From contig NC_133896.1 of NCBI RefSeq assembly GCF_964199755.1, forward strand, positions 97,898,200 through 97,962,199: a DNA stretch of 64,000 nt. Direction: 5' to 3'. Each line of letters begins with the position of its first letter. Within the stretch, counting starts at the first letter, position 1. This DNA comes from Larus michahellis. Its lineage: Eukaryota > Chordata > Aves > Charadriiformes > Laridae. The notes beneath the pieces are model-generated. The model was not told the DNA's origin and ran no database searches. It saw only the letters and a list, made by a program, of their open reading frames with translations. A program made the position numbers and the translations under genes. This document shows, one piece after another, positions 52,472 to 63,459 of this stretch.

Positions 52472-52540
52472 CTAGAGGGAATCTTCATCTGTATCGATGT
52501 CACTGCTTGGTTTGTTCAATCTCTCAAATTCTTCTCCATC
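52472..52540 (-). CDS. SLC35A5: SLC35A5 last coding exon
   Basis: Encodes [20 protein letters not shown] then SL and stop TAG. It matches the acidic cytosolic tail of vertebrate SLC35A5 (human ends in a similar DES/DED run). Acceptor TTCCTGTAG, phase 0 entry. Too short to show as an open frame on its own. Confidence 0.93.
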   Translation of the reverse strand, partial: DGEEFERLNKPSSDIDTDEDSL

Positions 52541-55500
52541 CTACAGGAACCAGAAGCAGAAGAGAATAACATAAGCAAAACTTATCTTGTTATTAATACA
52601 AAAAAAACAACCAACCAAACCACAGACAAAAAAGAGTCAAGTTTATTTTGAAGGCATCACTTATACCAAACCAAGACCCTGCGATTTAAATCTCTTACCA
52701 GTGTGTTATAATCTTGCTCTAGGATATACATGTTCATAAAAAACATTACCTGTAACTTTAACACTTTTTACCAACTTGCTCCCTAAAACAGCTTGTAGCC
52801 CATTCCTTCATCAGGAAGCCTGCTCACAGAGTGCTATTTGTTTTTAACACAGCTGCTCAATCATAAGTGCTAAAATAGATAACGTCTGGTATACCAAAAT
52901 ATATATATTTTTATTTACTGTTTGTTAAACAACAGCCTAAAAAGGCACCATGTGGAATTTCTGGGAAACACCTTCTCCAAGTTTAGTATTTCTTAGGATT
53001 AAACACAGACAGCACACTCTGCTGGTTGCAACGTGTATTACAGAGCACATCTGTACACGCAGACTAAAAGTACACCAATATTTACCCTTCCCCTTCAGAC
53101 GGACTGCTCAGCTCAGTTGAATGACGCATCTCAGAGCAAGCCCTCCCTGGCATGTTCTAGTTAAGTGGATTACTATTCAAATTAGGACAAAAAAAACAAT
53201 AATGGGCCTGGAGGGAATGTTTTTTAAGAAAAAAACTGTATTTAAACATTACCTTTTTGTCTTCAGGCACCTTTGACTGTTAAGGCAGAAATAATCTTAA
53301 CATCAAATACACTAACTTCTTCATGATGTAGGCTCAGCTACACAGACTTATCAGTTCTACTTAAGCACAATTATTTCCCGGGCATCAATTCCAATTCCTG
53401 GACACTCAGAGCCAGTAAAATATTTTGGTTATAAAGGTTTCAAGAGAGGATTTGTACAAAGCTCAAGCTGCTCACAGGACTGTCTACAGTCACAGCAGGA
53501 AAGCAGTGCTTAACTAGGCTTCACGAATTGAAAAAGTGGACTATGCAAAGCAATACTCAATTAATTTAAAAGATTTTAAGAAATACTGAAGAGTTTTGGT
53601 GTTTGAGTTGAGGGATGAGTCCAGTCACATGCAAAATGAATCTTCTAAACATTCCATAGCATAAATGGAGGTGAAACAAGAGAGAAACCAGAAGAGACAA
53701 GTACTGAAAAGCCTTACCCCACTTGACCTCTCCCATGCATCTCCTTTGACGAGTTTGCCCCTTTCCCGCAGAGTGGCATAATCCAGGCCTCTTGGTTTAC
53801 TGGCATTATAGATGAATATGGAGAGAAGCACTACAGGAGCTTCCAAAAAGAACTCTAGAGAAGGCCTGAAGTCAAAAATGATGAAAGAGACGGTGGTGAT
53901 GATGACAGTGGTGATCTGAGCAGTCATAACATGGAACATATTGTCTCGGAACTTCAAGATGAAGGCTACAGACAGCCCCAGGAATGCTGTGACAAATATG
54001 AGAGCCACCGAGAAGATGTTGTGCCCATAAAAGAAGCCACAATTCCCTATCTGCCTCCGGTCCTTAGCCCGCAGCCCGAGCATAAGCCCATTGAACAGCA
54101 CCCCAAAAGCATAGAGTTTGCTGTTCTGCGTGAAGATGCTTTCAGCAAGCTGATCCCCATCTTTCAATATCTTTTCATTATAGATGTTAGCCAGGGCAGA
54201 AATGAAACACTGCACCAGAATAAGCAGATGGCCCAGGCTGAGGCGGAGAGGTTTCAGTGCTCCTGCCATGGTACTGGTGACATTCCACTGGAAGCTGGGA
54301 AGGAAATTTGGTGTTTCGCAGTTGCCCTTTTCCAGGCATGCTTCCTCAGGGCCAGCATGGAGAAGGCAGTGGTTAGATGGACTAAAAAACATATTGTGAT
54401 GGAATCCGTGTGCAGCCAAGCTCTGCTGATGGCCTCCAGTTCCTAGAGTCAGGGCAACGATGGACAGGAATAAAATCACCAGAGATGCCCATTGTACCCA
54501 AGAGAGTTTTCGCCTAGGAGTAAACAAAAAAGCCATCAACTTTAGAAACACAGTGGTACAAATTAAACGACAGGAGAACAAGCTCTATCAAACACATAAA
54601 AGACATCATGCAAAGACAAGGAGACAGAGACAGGCACAAAGAAAAATCCTGGCTTTTCAGAATTGGCAGTAAAATGCCAAGTCGCAGCATGCTTTTCTAT
54701 GTCAAAGGGGGCCCAGCCTGGCAATCACAGAAATACAAAATGGAGTATTCTGTAGAGATAATTTAAGGGAAGTCTTTCAAGATCATGTTAGTTCTAGGCA
54801 CTGAGTGTCTGACAACTTGAAAGCAACTGTTGTCTCCATGGAAACAGAGGTCTGATGGATAAAAAGAAATCAAAGACACTCAAATAACTACCCTTTTTCT
54901 TTGGTAAACTTTCACTAGATTTCACTTTTCCCACATGATTTTTTGCCCTTTTCTAGCATTTTATGATGGTAAATCATATAAATCTATGAACATAATTTAT
55001 AAGGACTGCTAGAACTATTTATACTATTTTTTCACTCAAGTAAAGCCTGTTTATTTTGGGGAAAATCACAAATTTGGAAGACTGAGTAAACTGTGACTTC
55101 ACAAGAGGCATAAAACTAAGCAACTGAGAAAAAGCATTTCCAGTCAGACTATCAGACACACTTTTGGTATATTAACACCTACAGAAAAGGATCTTTGCTC
55201 CCTGTTCAACCCAAGTGACTTTCCGAGTAGAGTGTGAAGTTAACATCCGTTTCCCTGTCAGTCTTTTGTGAATCTAAATTACACCATAAAGAGCACAAAT
55301 GAGGCGGAGCAGAACACACAGGACAGAGAGTCTGGCTTTTGTCACATGAATAATGAAGAGGCATATAATTACTTTTTAAAACATACTATGCAGTTGACCA
55401 GAAACACATCAGGGTTGGCACAATATTACCAGTCACCTCTATCTTTCACTCTTACATATCTCATCCCCTCTTGTTAGATTACATTTACGTTCAATTAAGA

Positions 55501-58500
55501 ATTACAACAGACTGCAAAGAAGTACTGCTAATCATGAAACAAGAGATTTAATCTACAAATATAAGTACCCAAACCCTAATTCGGACCATCCAACAACTAT
55601 ATAGTCATTATTTCAGTTGTTTCCTATTACAGCTGAGCAAATGTGTAGAGATATGTAGGGACTCCTAATAAGCTATTATTTCCTACACCTTCAGATGTAG
55701 AAAACAAAGCAATCTCTTCAAGTTGGTATAGCGACAAAAAAAGAGAATTAATGTTCCCATCAGAAAAAGAGAAAGAATATAGCTTAACTTCTGCATCGAG
55801 TCTAGGAAGATATAAAATTTCATTTACTTTATTAAATACTACTTACTTTAGCACTATCCTGAAAAGAAGAGCTGTTGTTATAATGACAAAATTTGAGAAG
55901 AGTACAGCCATTGCCTAGAAACAGAAGAAGGGGAACAAAGTTATACTCGAGACACAGTGTGGACATCAAAAGCCCACTAACTTTAAGTGTTCACCTTTCT
56001 GCAAGGTGCCAGAGTGAAAAGCATCATCCTGGTACTGAACTTTCTTCTCTACCCAAGTAGAATAACATGCCCCTAAAATGACATTCAAGTCCCATTCCAA
56101 AATCTCAAGCAAACCACAGTTTGGTTTGGTTCTCCACTGAGTTCCACTGTAGTGGGGAAAGCTGTACTGAAACAAAGATGCGAGGAAACCAATCCAGCGG
56201 AAAACTTACTTAACAAAAAAGAAAACTGTTTAGTTTTCTGTCAGATCAGTTCCCCAACCAGGCTGACCAGTCAGCTGCAAAACCAGCTCTGCCAGCACAG
56301 AGGAGGAAGTTGCTCGAAAATGAAAGAAAAGAATAGGGGAAGGTGAGGCTGCTTCCGCCTGCAGTGTCAGCTTGCAGCATTCATGAAATCCCACACTTAG
56401 ACAAGGAAAATAAAACTTCTTGTATGTCAAGTGCATTTGCTCTATCATTTATCAAAGGTAATAAAGTGCTTGGCTTGAATTTTCAAGACTGCAACTGTAC
56501 TAAAAAATTTACCTATTTCAAAGTACAACTGAAGACAACTCTAAAGCTCCTGTCTAATTTGGGAATAGCTGTATAAAAATGATCCCAGCTGCAAACTCAC
56601 TGTCTTTTTGATCCCTGTATTAGACGCCCTATACTGGGACACTGGACCAAGAAGAGACTCTTTTAGGCACTGCAGTTACCATTAAAGAACAGAATCTACC
56701 AGCACCAGTGGGGAAAAAAGGTTCTTTTGGGGAGGTGGGGCTGTTTCACAAACTATATGTTATTCAGGACTGCTCTGTGTAGTCCGTACATGTACAAAAA
56801 TCTAGGCATCTGAACTCTTTCCTTCAATTCAGCCTTAGAGTGAGATCACTTTTTTAGACAATTTTACACAAAAAAATACATGGATTCAGAACTGCAAAAC
56901 ACAGACTTTATCTTGAAATTTCTCATTTGCATTTCCACATTACCAATTCTGCAATAGCAGAGCCTTTTTCATTTACCAGAGGAAAAGCACAGGCCCTTTT
57001 CCTATTACCTTAGTTCCACTCTATTCCAACATATTATTTGCTGAATAATAAACCTTATGAAACAGCATGACACAGGTTCTCAAGTAAGCTGAAGACTGAC
57101 ACACGAGACATCTGCCTAAGAAACCACAGCTTAATTTTCTGCTCTGCAAGATTACAACTCAATAAATATTCATGTTAGGTGAACACTGTGGAAGGAGAAA
57201 AACATTGAATAAACAAGTGAATCTGGCAGAAACTACTCCACAAAAAAAAAAGAGGCTTGATGCAAATGTACAAGTATTCCATGTGTACTCTGGTATTGCT
57301 TTACAGTCAAAGCCCCCCATTCAACATCTCTGGTAACGTGATACGATCAAAATATATAGCAGGATAGTTACAATAAATTAATTTTGAGATGCTGTGTTCT
57401 TTGAGGCCTCAAGGGACCTCTGTCCTAGATGAGAAGGAATAAGAAAATAAATTACCAAAGATCACGAATACGCTAACTTACATGACAACAAAAGTAAGTC
57501 TTATCACTAGGAAATGTTAGCCACCAAAGAGTATCCACAGTTATAGCTGAAGCTTCAAGCAAAAAAATCTCACCAAAGCAACTCCATACTCCAAGCAACT
57601 GCTCACTAAGGTACGACTTAGTCCCAAACCTACTTAGTTTTTAAAGTCACATGAAATGAAGTTCAGTCAGGTATGGCCACCTTCTTTCAAGCATCTTGCC
57701 TCCACCTTTTCCCTTTCACAATCTTGTACGCTGTCAAGGTATTCTATCTTACAGGCATTTAGTTATCTTTTTTAATACTTATTTACCATGATAAAGTTAC
57801 AACTTCAGCTAACCCTCATAAAATATATCCAGTTAAAAGATATAAGAAGCTAAGAGTTCTAAAAAAGAGGAATCTTAGAGCACTGTTCTGAGCGGAGAGA
57901 GACAAGGTGTGTGGGGGTGTAAAATATAAAAGCTGTGCATTTTACAAAAGATTACCTTAACTGAGCCAAATCAAATTGCTTAAGAAAGCAACAGTGTTTA
58001 TATAACCTTCTAAACATCAGGCTTTGCTATTGCAAACATTATAGCTGAATTTCCTTCCTAAAGTAAAAAAACCAAACAAACAAAAAACAAACAAAACCAA
58101 ACGCAACACACCACCAAAAAAGCCCACACAACAAACTACAAAACCAAACACTAGATGTACACCTAGAAGGGCGATATTTTAAAGAGAAATTGGGAAAGAG
58201 AAGGAACAGAAATGTTTATACTTATTTTTAATGTCAAACAGGGGCATCCACAGTATTTTATAACAAGCGCTAACCATCTGTTTCCATCTAACTTCAAACA
58301 TAGATTCTGAACCAAAAACTATCCTAGCAATAAAAGAAAGCACAAAACCAGTTCTATTTCCTGAGCATATGTAGAAAAGTGTAGCTTAAATACTAGCAAG
58401 ACAAGCAAATACATTGAAAGAGAAATATAGAGTTGAAGAATACAAAGGAGGGAAAGCACTGAAAACCTGCCTAGTACTTAAGCAGTTCAGCCTATTTCTA

Positions 58501-61500
58501 AATCACTTCGGACGGAGAAAATACACAGAGACTCTCTAGAGAGCTGTACAACACTTATGAGTGGGCAAGAGAATAGGAAGGTCAGGCTGGTCATGTAACA
58601 AATCATTCTTTTACCTGAAAATCTTGCCTTTCCAGTGTAGTCTAAGGGCAACGTTACCTACCATTAAGACACTGGAAGATACTTTATTCAGTATATGTAT
58701 ACTTACTGGCTGGAGGTAGGACAGTACGTAGAAGACAATCAAGTTATCCAAAAAGTAAAGAAAGGCAGGAATTGACCATTTCATGGAATTACAAAAATTC
58801 TTCCAAGTAAGACATTCAAAGGGATGATCCAAACAACCCTCTGAAAGGAAAAGAAATCAGTAAGAAAAGACATCTTTATTATTATCAAAAGCCCATTCCC
58901 TTATAACATAATAGATAACACTGTTCAGTTTTCAGGAACATTGTTGGACTGAAAAAACTGAGATACAACAGCCCTCTGGCAACATGGAGGACAGATCCAG
59001 GGCAGAACACACAGCTAGAGCGGCAGTCCTGTGCCTACGAGCACTCACCTCCTTACTTCAGCAGAGAAAACTTGAAGGAACCTGTTACCCCCATCAGAGT
59101 TATTTGTCCACTGGGAGCAAAAATTCAATTGTCAACCATTCTTTGAGGGCCAAAAAGCACCACAAAGTCCCCACACAATAGTGACATCATTACTGGGTAT
59201 GATTTTCTGATGATTATCAATCAAATCTAGAACTGAAACAATGACACAGACAGTTGATCTGTTCATACAGCACCCAAAGAGCAGCCAGTAATGTCAGAAA
59301 TACAAAATAAACCAGAACTCAGTATCTGTACCACAGAGCACATGATCTGGGTAAAAATAAAACATATAGGAAGAAGGAAGAAAGAAAGGACAAGGCACAA
59401 AGAATAAATTTACTTAGGTATTCAGGACACACACTTTATGAGGAAGACTGTGATAAACCGTAGGCTAGCACAGATTTAAGACTACACAATGTTATCTAAT
59501 CCTCTTCTGAACCACTGACACATTGAGTTCAGCAAAACTCAGACATCTAGAAGAAAAAGCGGGGGGAAAAAAAAAAGAAAAAAAGAAAGAAATCCAGAAA
59601 ACATGTAATCAGCAGTAGGCAATGATGGCAAACACCAACTGAATATATTTACTGTCTTAGGTACATCTATACTAAATGGTGGAGGTAAAAATTTCATCAG
59701 CTTGCCAGAGGTATGACTGTTAAATAGAGAAGTTGACAAAACCAGCAGTTCAATCTAACACGAGTCTCTAGTGCCTGACACCTTCTTCCAATTTAAACGT
59801 CTGTTCGTTACCATCTTGAAATGCTATGAAGTTAACCTCTCATCCTTTTTACATCAACAGAAAAGCCAAGAAAGAAAAAAGAAAAATAGCCTGCAATGCC
59901 AAACCAGTAGCTAGTGAAGCCTGACACCACTTCTTCTGAGCAGCAGCCCCCAAGTTTGTCTTCACAACAAAGCTACCTTGAATTATAACACTGATATGTT
60001 GCTTCCGATTCAAATACCACTACACAAAGCCTCTTCAGTGGAAGGTGATGGTGCTTTTAAATGAAAGCAGTCAGAAGAACAGAACATACAGGGTGATCCT
60101 TGAGTTAATAAAATTTATAAGCTTCTGCTCAGTCATGACTTCACAGTGAGATGACTCCTATTATCCTAGCATGATACTGTGTTAAAATTCCGAAAATGTT
60201 AGACTGTGTTTTTGTTATACTTTCTAAGTCAACTTACCTGTCCCCATTTCAGCAACTGTACGTACAACTCAAGAACACCTGAATTTACACCACAAAGTGA
60301 AGGTACAAAAGTAAAATTTAGTTATAACTCAGCATGGCAGACACAATTCCAGTGAACCTTACTAGCAGAACCTACTCCATGTTACTACATGTGAATCTAT
60401 GATTTAAAAACAAAACAAAAAAAAAAACAACAAAAAATGGGATTTGAAGTAGAGGACTCTTAGAAAGTAACTATATTTTAGTTATTTTAAATGTAGGTAC
60501 TTACCTTTTTTCTTAACCCATAATGCCAATACCACACACAGGACCAGTTTTACTACTTCAGAACATATGTTCACTGTTGTAGGAAGGTAATCATATTTGT
60601 TATCTGTGGGATTCAGAAAATTAGAGAGTACACAATCAGATTCTGTCTCCTGCTTTTATAATTACAGCAAGAAACTATTTTAACCCCTCTAGTCAGGATT
60701 TTAGCCACTTTCCATAAACGCAAAAGGCTATGTCAGCACTTTCATTACAAATATTCCAATTTTTATGATACACAGTTTCCTGAATGTCCTCCTTTCTGGG
60801 TTGAAATCTTTCCTCATTTGGTCCCAGTTTACAGCAGAACTTTTTGGAAGAACTCAAGAACATCACTGTTTTAAAAAAAAATTAAAAATAAGAATGTTTT
60901 TCCCCAAACAGCAGTATGCTACTCTTTCCCCTCACAAAAATATGGCTTCCAGAATGACACAACCTCCTTCTTTTAGGACTGTATCTTTTCTTTGTTAGCA
61001 TATTTTGCTAATACTTGGCAGAAGGAGAAACAGTAATACTGGCCAGTTATAGCACGCCCTCTATGATACCACTTTTCTTCTAAGCCTGTTGCAAGACAAA
61101 TATTTCAGCCAAGAAACATACCATTGATAGTGCCTACACAACAATTTAGTCTTTGAAATTCAGCTATAAGATAATTCACTGCCTCATCTTTTGATGGTGA
61201 ATCTCCACGTGGATCATACACCTTACAACCCAATTTATCACTTTATGTTTGACCGGTGACTATACAGAGATTGTCCAGTACAGCAATACATGTCATCATT
61301 TATGTAATAGAATGTTTATACTAAGAACTCTGCAGGTGGAGAACTAGGCTTTCGGGTATCAGTTTTACCCCAATCATCAACTCTTTCTTATTTGAAGCAC
61401 ATTATTACCCAACAGCACCTTCATTGGCAGAATACTTCATCAGGAGGATTCGACTTGAGCCCAATGCAATAAACACTCCTCCAAGCAGAAGGGTATAGAT

Positions 61501-61548
61501 GGTTGTCCTGGAGCAAAACACAAACCGACTGCAGCACTTGGACTTCAT
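52472..61548 (-). CDS. SLC35A5: SLC35A5, nucleotide-sugar transporter family protein, full coding span
   Basis: Six coding exons on the minus strand join in frame: 61,548-61,419; 60,603-60,505; 58,840-58,707; 55,914-55,847; 54,513-53,718; 52,540-52,472. They total 1,296 bases including stop, or 431 residues (human 424). About ten hydrophobic segments are visible: residues about 16-37, 54-74, 92-118, 121-143, 149-168, then after a luminal loop with an NVT sequon, [71 protein letters not shown] and [14 protein letters not shown]. The tail is acidic ([11 protein letters not shown]). Family knowledge: SLC35A members exchange nucleotide sugars across Golgi membranes. SLC35A5 substrates are poorly settled (UDP-sugars proposed). 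It runs tail-to-tail with CCDC80 and head-to-head with ATG3. Confidence 0.96.
52541..53717 (-). other. SLC35A5 last intron, 1.2 kb
   Basis: Minus-strand intron starting GTAAGG and ending CCTGTAG. The first 90 bases stay open in frame with the preceding exon and end in TGA. Nothing else is recognised. Confidence 0.88.
53718..54513 (-). CDS. SLC35A5: SLC35A5 main coding exon
   Basis: 796-bp exon encoding 265 residues, from [20 protein letters not shown] to AWERSSG. It contains the large glycosylatable luminal loop ([20 protein letters not shown] sequon) and the C-terminal half of the transporter, with the family signatures [28 protein letters not shown] and [13 protein letters not shown]. Acceptor TTTACTCCTAG, donor GGG|GTAAGG. 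The apparent in-frame Met upstream of the acceptor is intron. Confidence 0.97.
54514..55846 (-). other. SLC35A5 intron, 1.3 kb
   Basis: AT-rich minus-strand intron from GTAAGT to CTCCTAG. No repeat or gene is recognised. Confidence 0.88.
55847..55914 (-). CDS. SLC35A5: SLC35A5 fourth coding exon
   Basis: 68-bp exon encoding [20 protein letters not shown] then VL and two bases of Lys. It is a membrane segment characteristic of the family. Acceptor TCTGTTTCTAG, donor CTAAA|GTAAGT. Too short to be seen as a long open frame. Confidence 0.95.
55915..58706 (-). other. SLC35A5 intron, 2.8 kb
   Basis: A-rich on the plus strand, with an (A/C)-rich low-complexity stretch around 58,065-58,150 (CAAACAAACAAAAAAC-type). 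No gene is recognised inside. Confidence 0.85.
58065..58150. repeat. CAAA/CCAAA low-complexity tract
   Basis: Imperfect CAAA, ACAAAC and ACCAAAC units in the SLC35A5 intron. Could be the degraded poly(A)-like tail of an old retroelement or a simple repeat. Confidence 0.6.
58707..58840 (-). CDS. SLC35A5: SLC35A5 third coding exon
   Basis: Encodes [20 protein letters not shown] then [19 protein letters not shown] and SYLQP, the strongly conserved third membrane segment region. Acceptor TTTTCCTTTCAG, phase 1 entry (G|AG, Glu). Donor CCA|GTAAGT, phase 0 exit. Confidence 0.96.
58841..60504 (-). other. SLC35A5 intron, 1.7 kb
   Basis: Ordinary A-rich (plus strand) intron from GTAAGT to CCTTTCAG. 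Nothing else is recognised. Confidence 0.88.
60505..60603 (-). CDS. SLC35A5: SLC35A5 second coding exon
   Basis: 99-bp exon encoding [20 protein letters not shown], then [13 protein letters not shown] and the first base of Glu. It matches the conserved [12 protein letters not shown] motif of the family. Acceptor TGAATCCCACAG, donor AAAG|GTAAGT. Confidence 0.95.
60604..61418 (-). other. SLC35A5 first coding-region intron, 815 bp
   Basis: Starts GTGCTG (weak donor) and ends CCCACAG on the minus strand. No feature is recognised. Confidence 0.85.
61419..61548 (-). CDS. SLC35A5: SLC35A5 first coding exon
   Basis: Encodes [20 protein letters not shown], then [20 protein letters not shown] and ANE: the N-terminus and first membrane segment. 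The start at 61,548 is chosen because it aligns with the known N-terminus (a Met, then a Cys-Cys-Ser motif). The frame differs from the longer open frame covering this place. A splice acceptor (TTGACAG, ending 61,561) lies 12 bases upstream, so the 5' untranslated region is split by an intron. Donor GAAG|GTGCTG, phase 1. Confidence 0.94.
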
Positions 61549-61560
61549 TCTGCTGTCTTG

Positions 61561-62815
61561 CTGTCAATGCCCTTTGGATGACAAAAGGAAAATACGCTAT
61601 AAATGGTACTTCCAGAAACTGGTTAAACATAGTGAAATCTGTGTATTCTACTGCCTTGTGGTATTTTATACTAAGAAGCTTACATCACAAGCCATGATGT
61701 CATTCTATAGTTATCTTTTCTTATTTAAAAAAAAAAAAATAAAATTAAGAGAGAGACAAGGATATGCTATGAGGACCCGCAAGGGGAATAAACAAAGTAT
61801 ACGCAGTGACTCAGAAGGTGGCACAAAGAGGCCAGATTGTCAGAAGAGTGCAACTTTGGAATACTGATTAGCTGAAAGGCTTAAATAAATTACACGCTTA
61901 TTTTCCTTTAACGTTTTTTAAAGTATTCTTGTTCCCATTTCCAGCAAGGAGAAGTTTCACAGCTATGGAGTGAGAGCAACATTGCAGAGATGACCCGGCG
62001 CTCGCTCAGTACCGGGAGGCAGGGGAGGAACAGGGATGGCTGGAGGCACAGCCTGACCTCTACCCCTCTTCTCCGCCTCCAGCTGCCGTTACTCGGCTGA
62101 TCCGTTAACGTGCCCCCAGGCCTGAAAAACCGGCTAGCAGAAGGGCCAGCACGGGGCCCTGTCCCCTCCGGGGACAGCTGCGGGCGGGACGTCCGTTAAC
62201 GGCCGCAACATCCATGAACAGCCGCCGCGGCTCGCGCCGTTCCGCCCCAGCGGGGACCGGCCGGACCATGGCACACCCTCAACGGGCCCGGGGCGGCCGG
62301 CTTCAAACCAGGCCCCGAAAGCTGGCTCCGCGGGGCCTGGGGGGAGACCGGGGGTGAACACCCACCTCGCATCGGTAGGGACAGCGCGGTCCGCCAGCGG
62401 CGCCGAGCGCTGCCCTGCGCTGAAGGAACACACTCGCCTGGCTCCGCCGACCGCCCGGTCTGCCACGTCGCTACCTCAGGTAGACGGCGCGGCTGCAGCC
62501 AAGAGCGGGGCCGCGGCCGCGCAGGGGGCGAGCCGGACTGTGAGACAGCAGCGGCCGGTGTTCAGACCGGGCACACGGGGCTCCCGGGAGGCCGCGACAC
62601 CATGCATCCCACCCCCCCGCCGCCCTCACCCCCGCCGCCCTCACCCCCGCTGCATGCCCCCAGCGCCCATCACCGGTTCCCCGCCAAGCCGGCGGGAGGG
62701 CGGCCAGCCCCACAGCGTCCCGCACAAAGCTCCTCCACCCGCTCGCTCGCTTACCCGCCGCGCTGCAACCGGAGGCGCTGCCCGGCGCCCGCCCCCCCGG
62801 TCCCCCCAGCCTCAC
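61561..62815 (-). other. Probable first (5' UTR) intron of SLC35A5
   Basis: Inferred between a CpG-island donor and the acceptor just upstream of the start codon. The left half is AT-rich, with a poly(A) run on the plus strand near 61,727-61,740. The right half (from about 61,980) belongs to the CpG island. No coding exon is seen. Confidence 0.5.
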
Positions 62816-62930
62816 CTGGCGGGGCGGGGCCGGGGCGGGGCCGGGGCGGGGCCGGGCCCCTCCCGCCCAGCAGCGCACGCACCCCCTGTCCGCCCTTCCT
62901 GCGCGAGCGCGCGCACCCTCATTCTCTTTT
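62816..62930 (-). other. SLC35A5: Candidate non-coding first exon of SLC35A5
   Basis: Strong minus-strand donor CCAG|GTGAGG with last exon base at 62,816, inside the CpG island and facing away from ATG3. A second possible donor is GCGG|GTAAGC near 62,750. The right edge (start site) is a guess. The assignment is inference from splice-site quality and position. Confidence 0.4.
62821..62853. promoter_or_regulatory. Triplicated 11-bp GC-box unit
   Basis: GGGGCGGGGCC occurs three times head to tail without mismatch, each containing the Sp1/KLF core GGGGCGGGG. Reverse-oriented CCCCGCCCC boxes recur at about 62,940-62,965. Confidence 0.85.
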
Positions 62931-62983
62931 GACAGCCGGCCCCGCCCCACCCCGCCCCGCCCCACCCTCCTGGCCGCTCCGGC

Positions 62984-62989
62984 CACGTG
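62984..62989. promoter_or_regulatory. E-box CACGTG (CCACGTGACC)
   Basis: Canonical E-box with flanks CC and ACC. It matches one half of the CLEAR consensus. It lies between the predicted starts of SLC35A5 and ATG3. Confidence 0.55.
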
Positions 62990-63050
62990 ACCGCGGGCAA
63001 CCGGGGGTCCGCCCCGGCTCCCCCCGCCCCTTTCCCGTGTGGCGGCGGGG

Positions 63051-63062
63051 CGCGCATGCGCA
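63051..63062. promoter_or_regulatory. NRF1-type palindrome CGCGCATGCGCA
   Basis: Exact match to the nuclear respiratory factor 1 consensus YGCGCAYGCGCR. It lies between the two divergent genes. NRF1 sites are typical of CpG-island promoters. Confidence 0.6.
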
Positions 63063-63240
63063 TTCCAAGAGTCCTCGGCTTTCTCGCCCCGCCTCTCTCC
63101 TCTCCTTCCTCACCGCGCTTTCCCGCCTCGAGGGCGCGCACGCCGGGCTCTGCGCGTGTGAGCCCCGGTGTGTCGTCACGCGTGTGCGACATGGTGGGGG
63201 GCGGGAAGCGCACAGTGGAAGGGCGGGGGGGGAGGCGGGT

Positions 63241-63250
63241 GTCACGTGAC
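63241..63250. promoter_or_regulatory. CLEAR element GTCACGTGAC
   Basis: Exact ten-base palindromic match to the CLEAR motif bound by TFEB/TFE3/MITF-class factors, 138 bases upstream of the ATG3 start codon. USF or MYC/MAX could also bind. Confidence 0.6.
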
Positions 63251-63387
63251 CGGCGGCGGGAGGAGTGAGGGGTGGGGAGTGGGGGGGCGTTGCTGCCGGG
63301 GCGGCTGCCGCGGCGGCGATCGTTGACAGAGGGGGGGGGAAGGTATTTCGTCGTCCTCCTCCTCCTTCGTGAGGCCCACCGGCAGCC

Positions 63388-63459
63388 ATGCAGAACGTCA
63401 TCAACACGGTGAAGGGGAAGGCCCTGGAGGTGGCCGAGTACCTCACCCCCGTGCTCAAG
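63388..63459 (+). CDS. ATG3: ATG3 coding exon 1
   Basis: 72 bases, 24 codons, ending at Lys24 with donor CAAG|GTGCTG, phase 0. The 5' untranslated region upstream contains CTCCTCCTCC repeats just before the start. Confidence 0.96.

Noticed and set aside
53931-54446. 171-codon plus-strand open frame
   Set aside because: It is the reverse complement of the SLC35A5 main exon, whose minus-strand translation clearly matches the transporter family.
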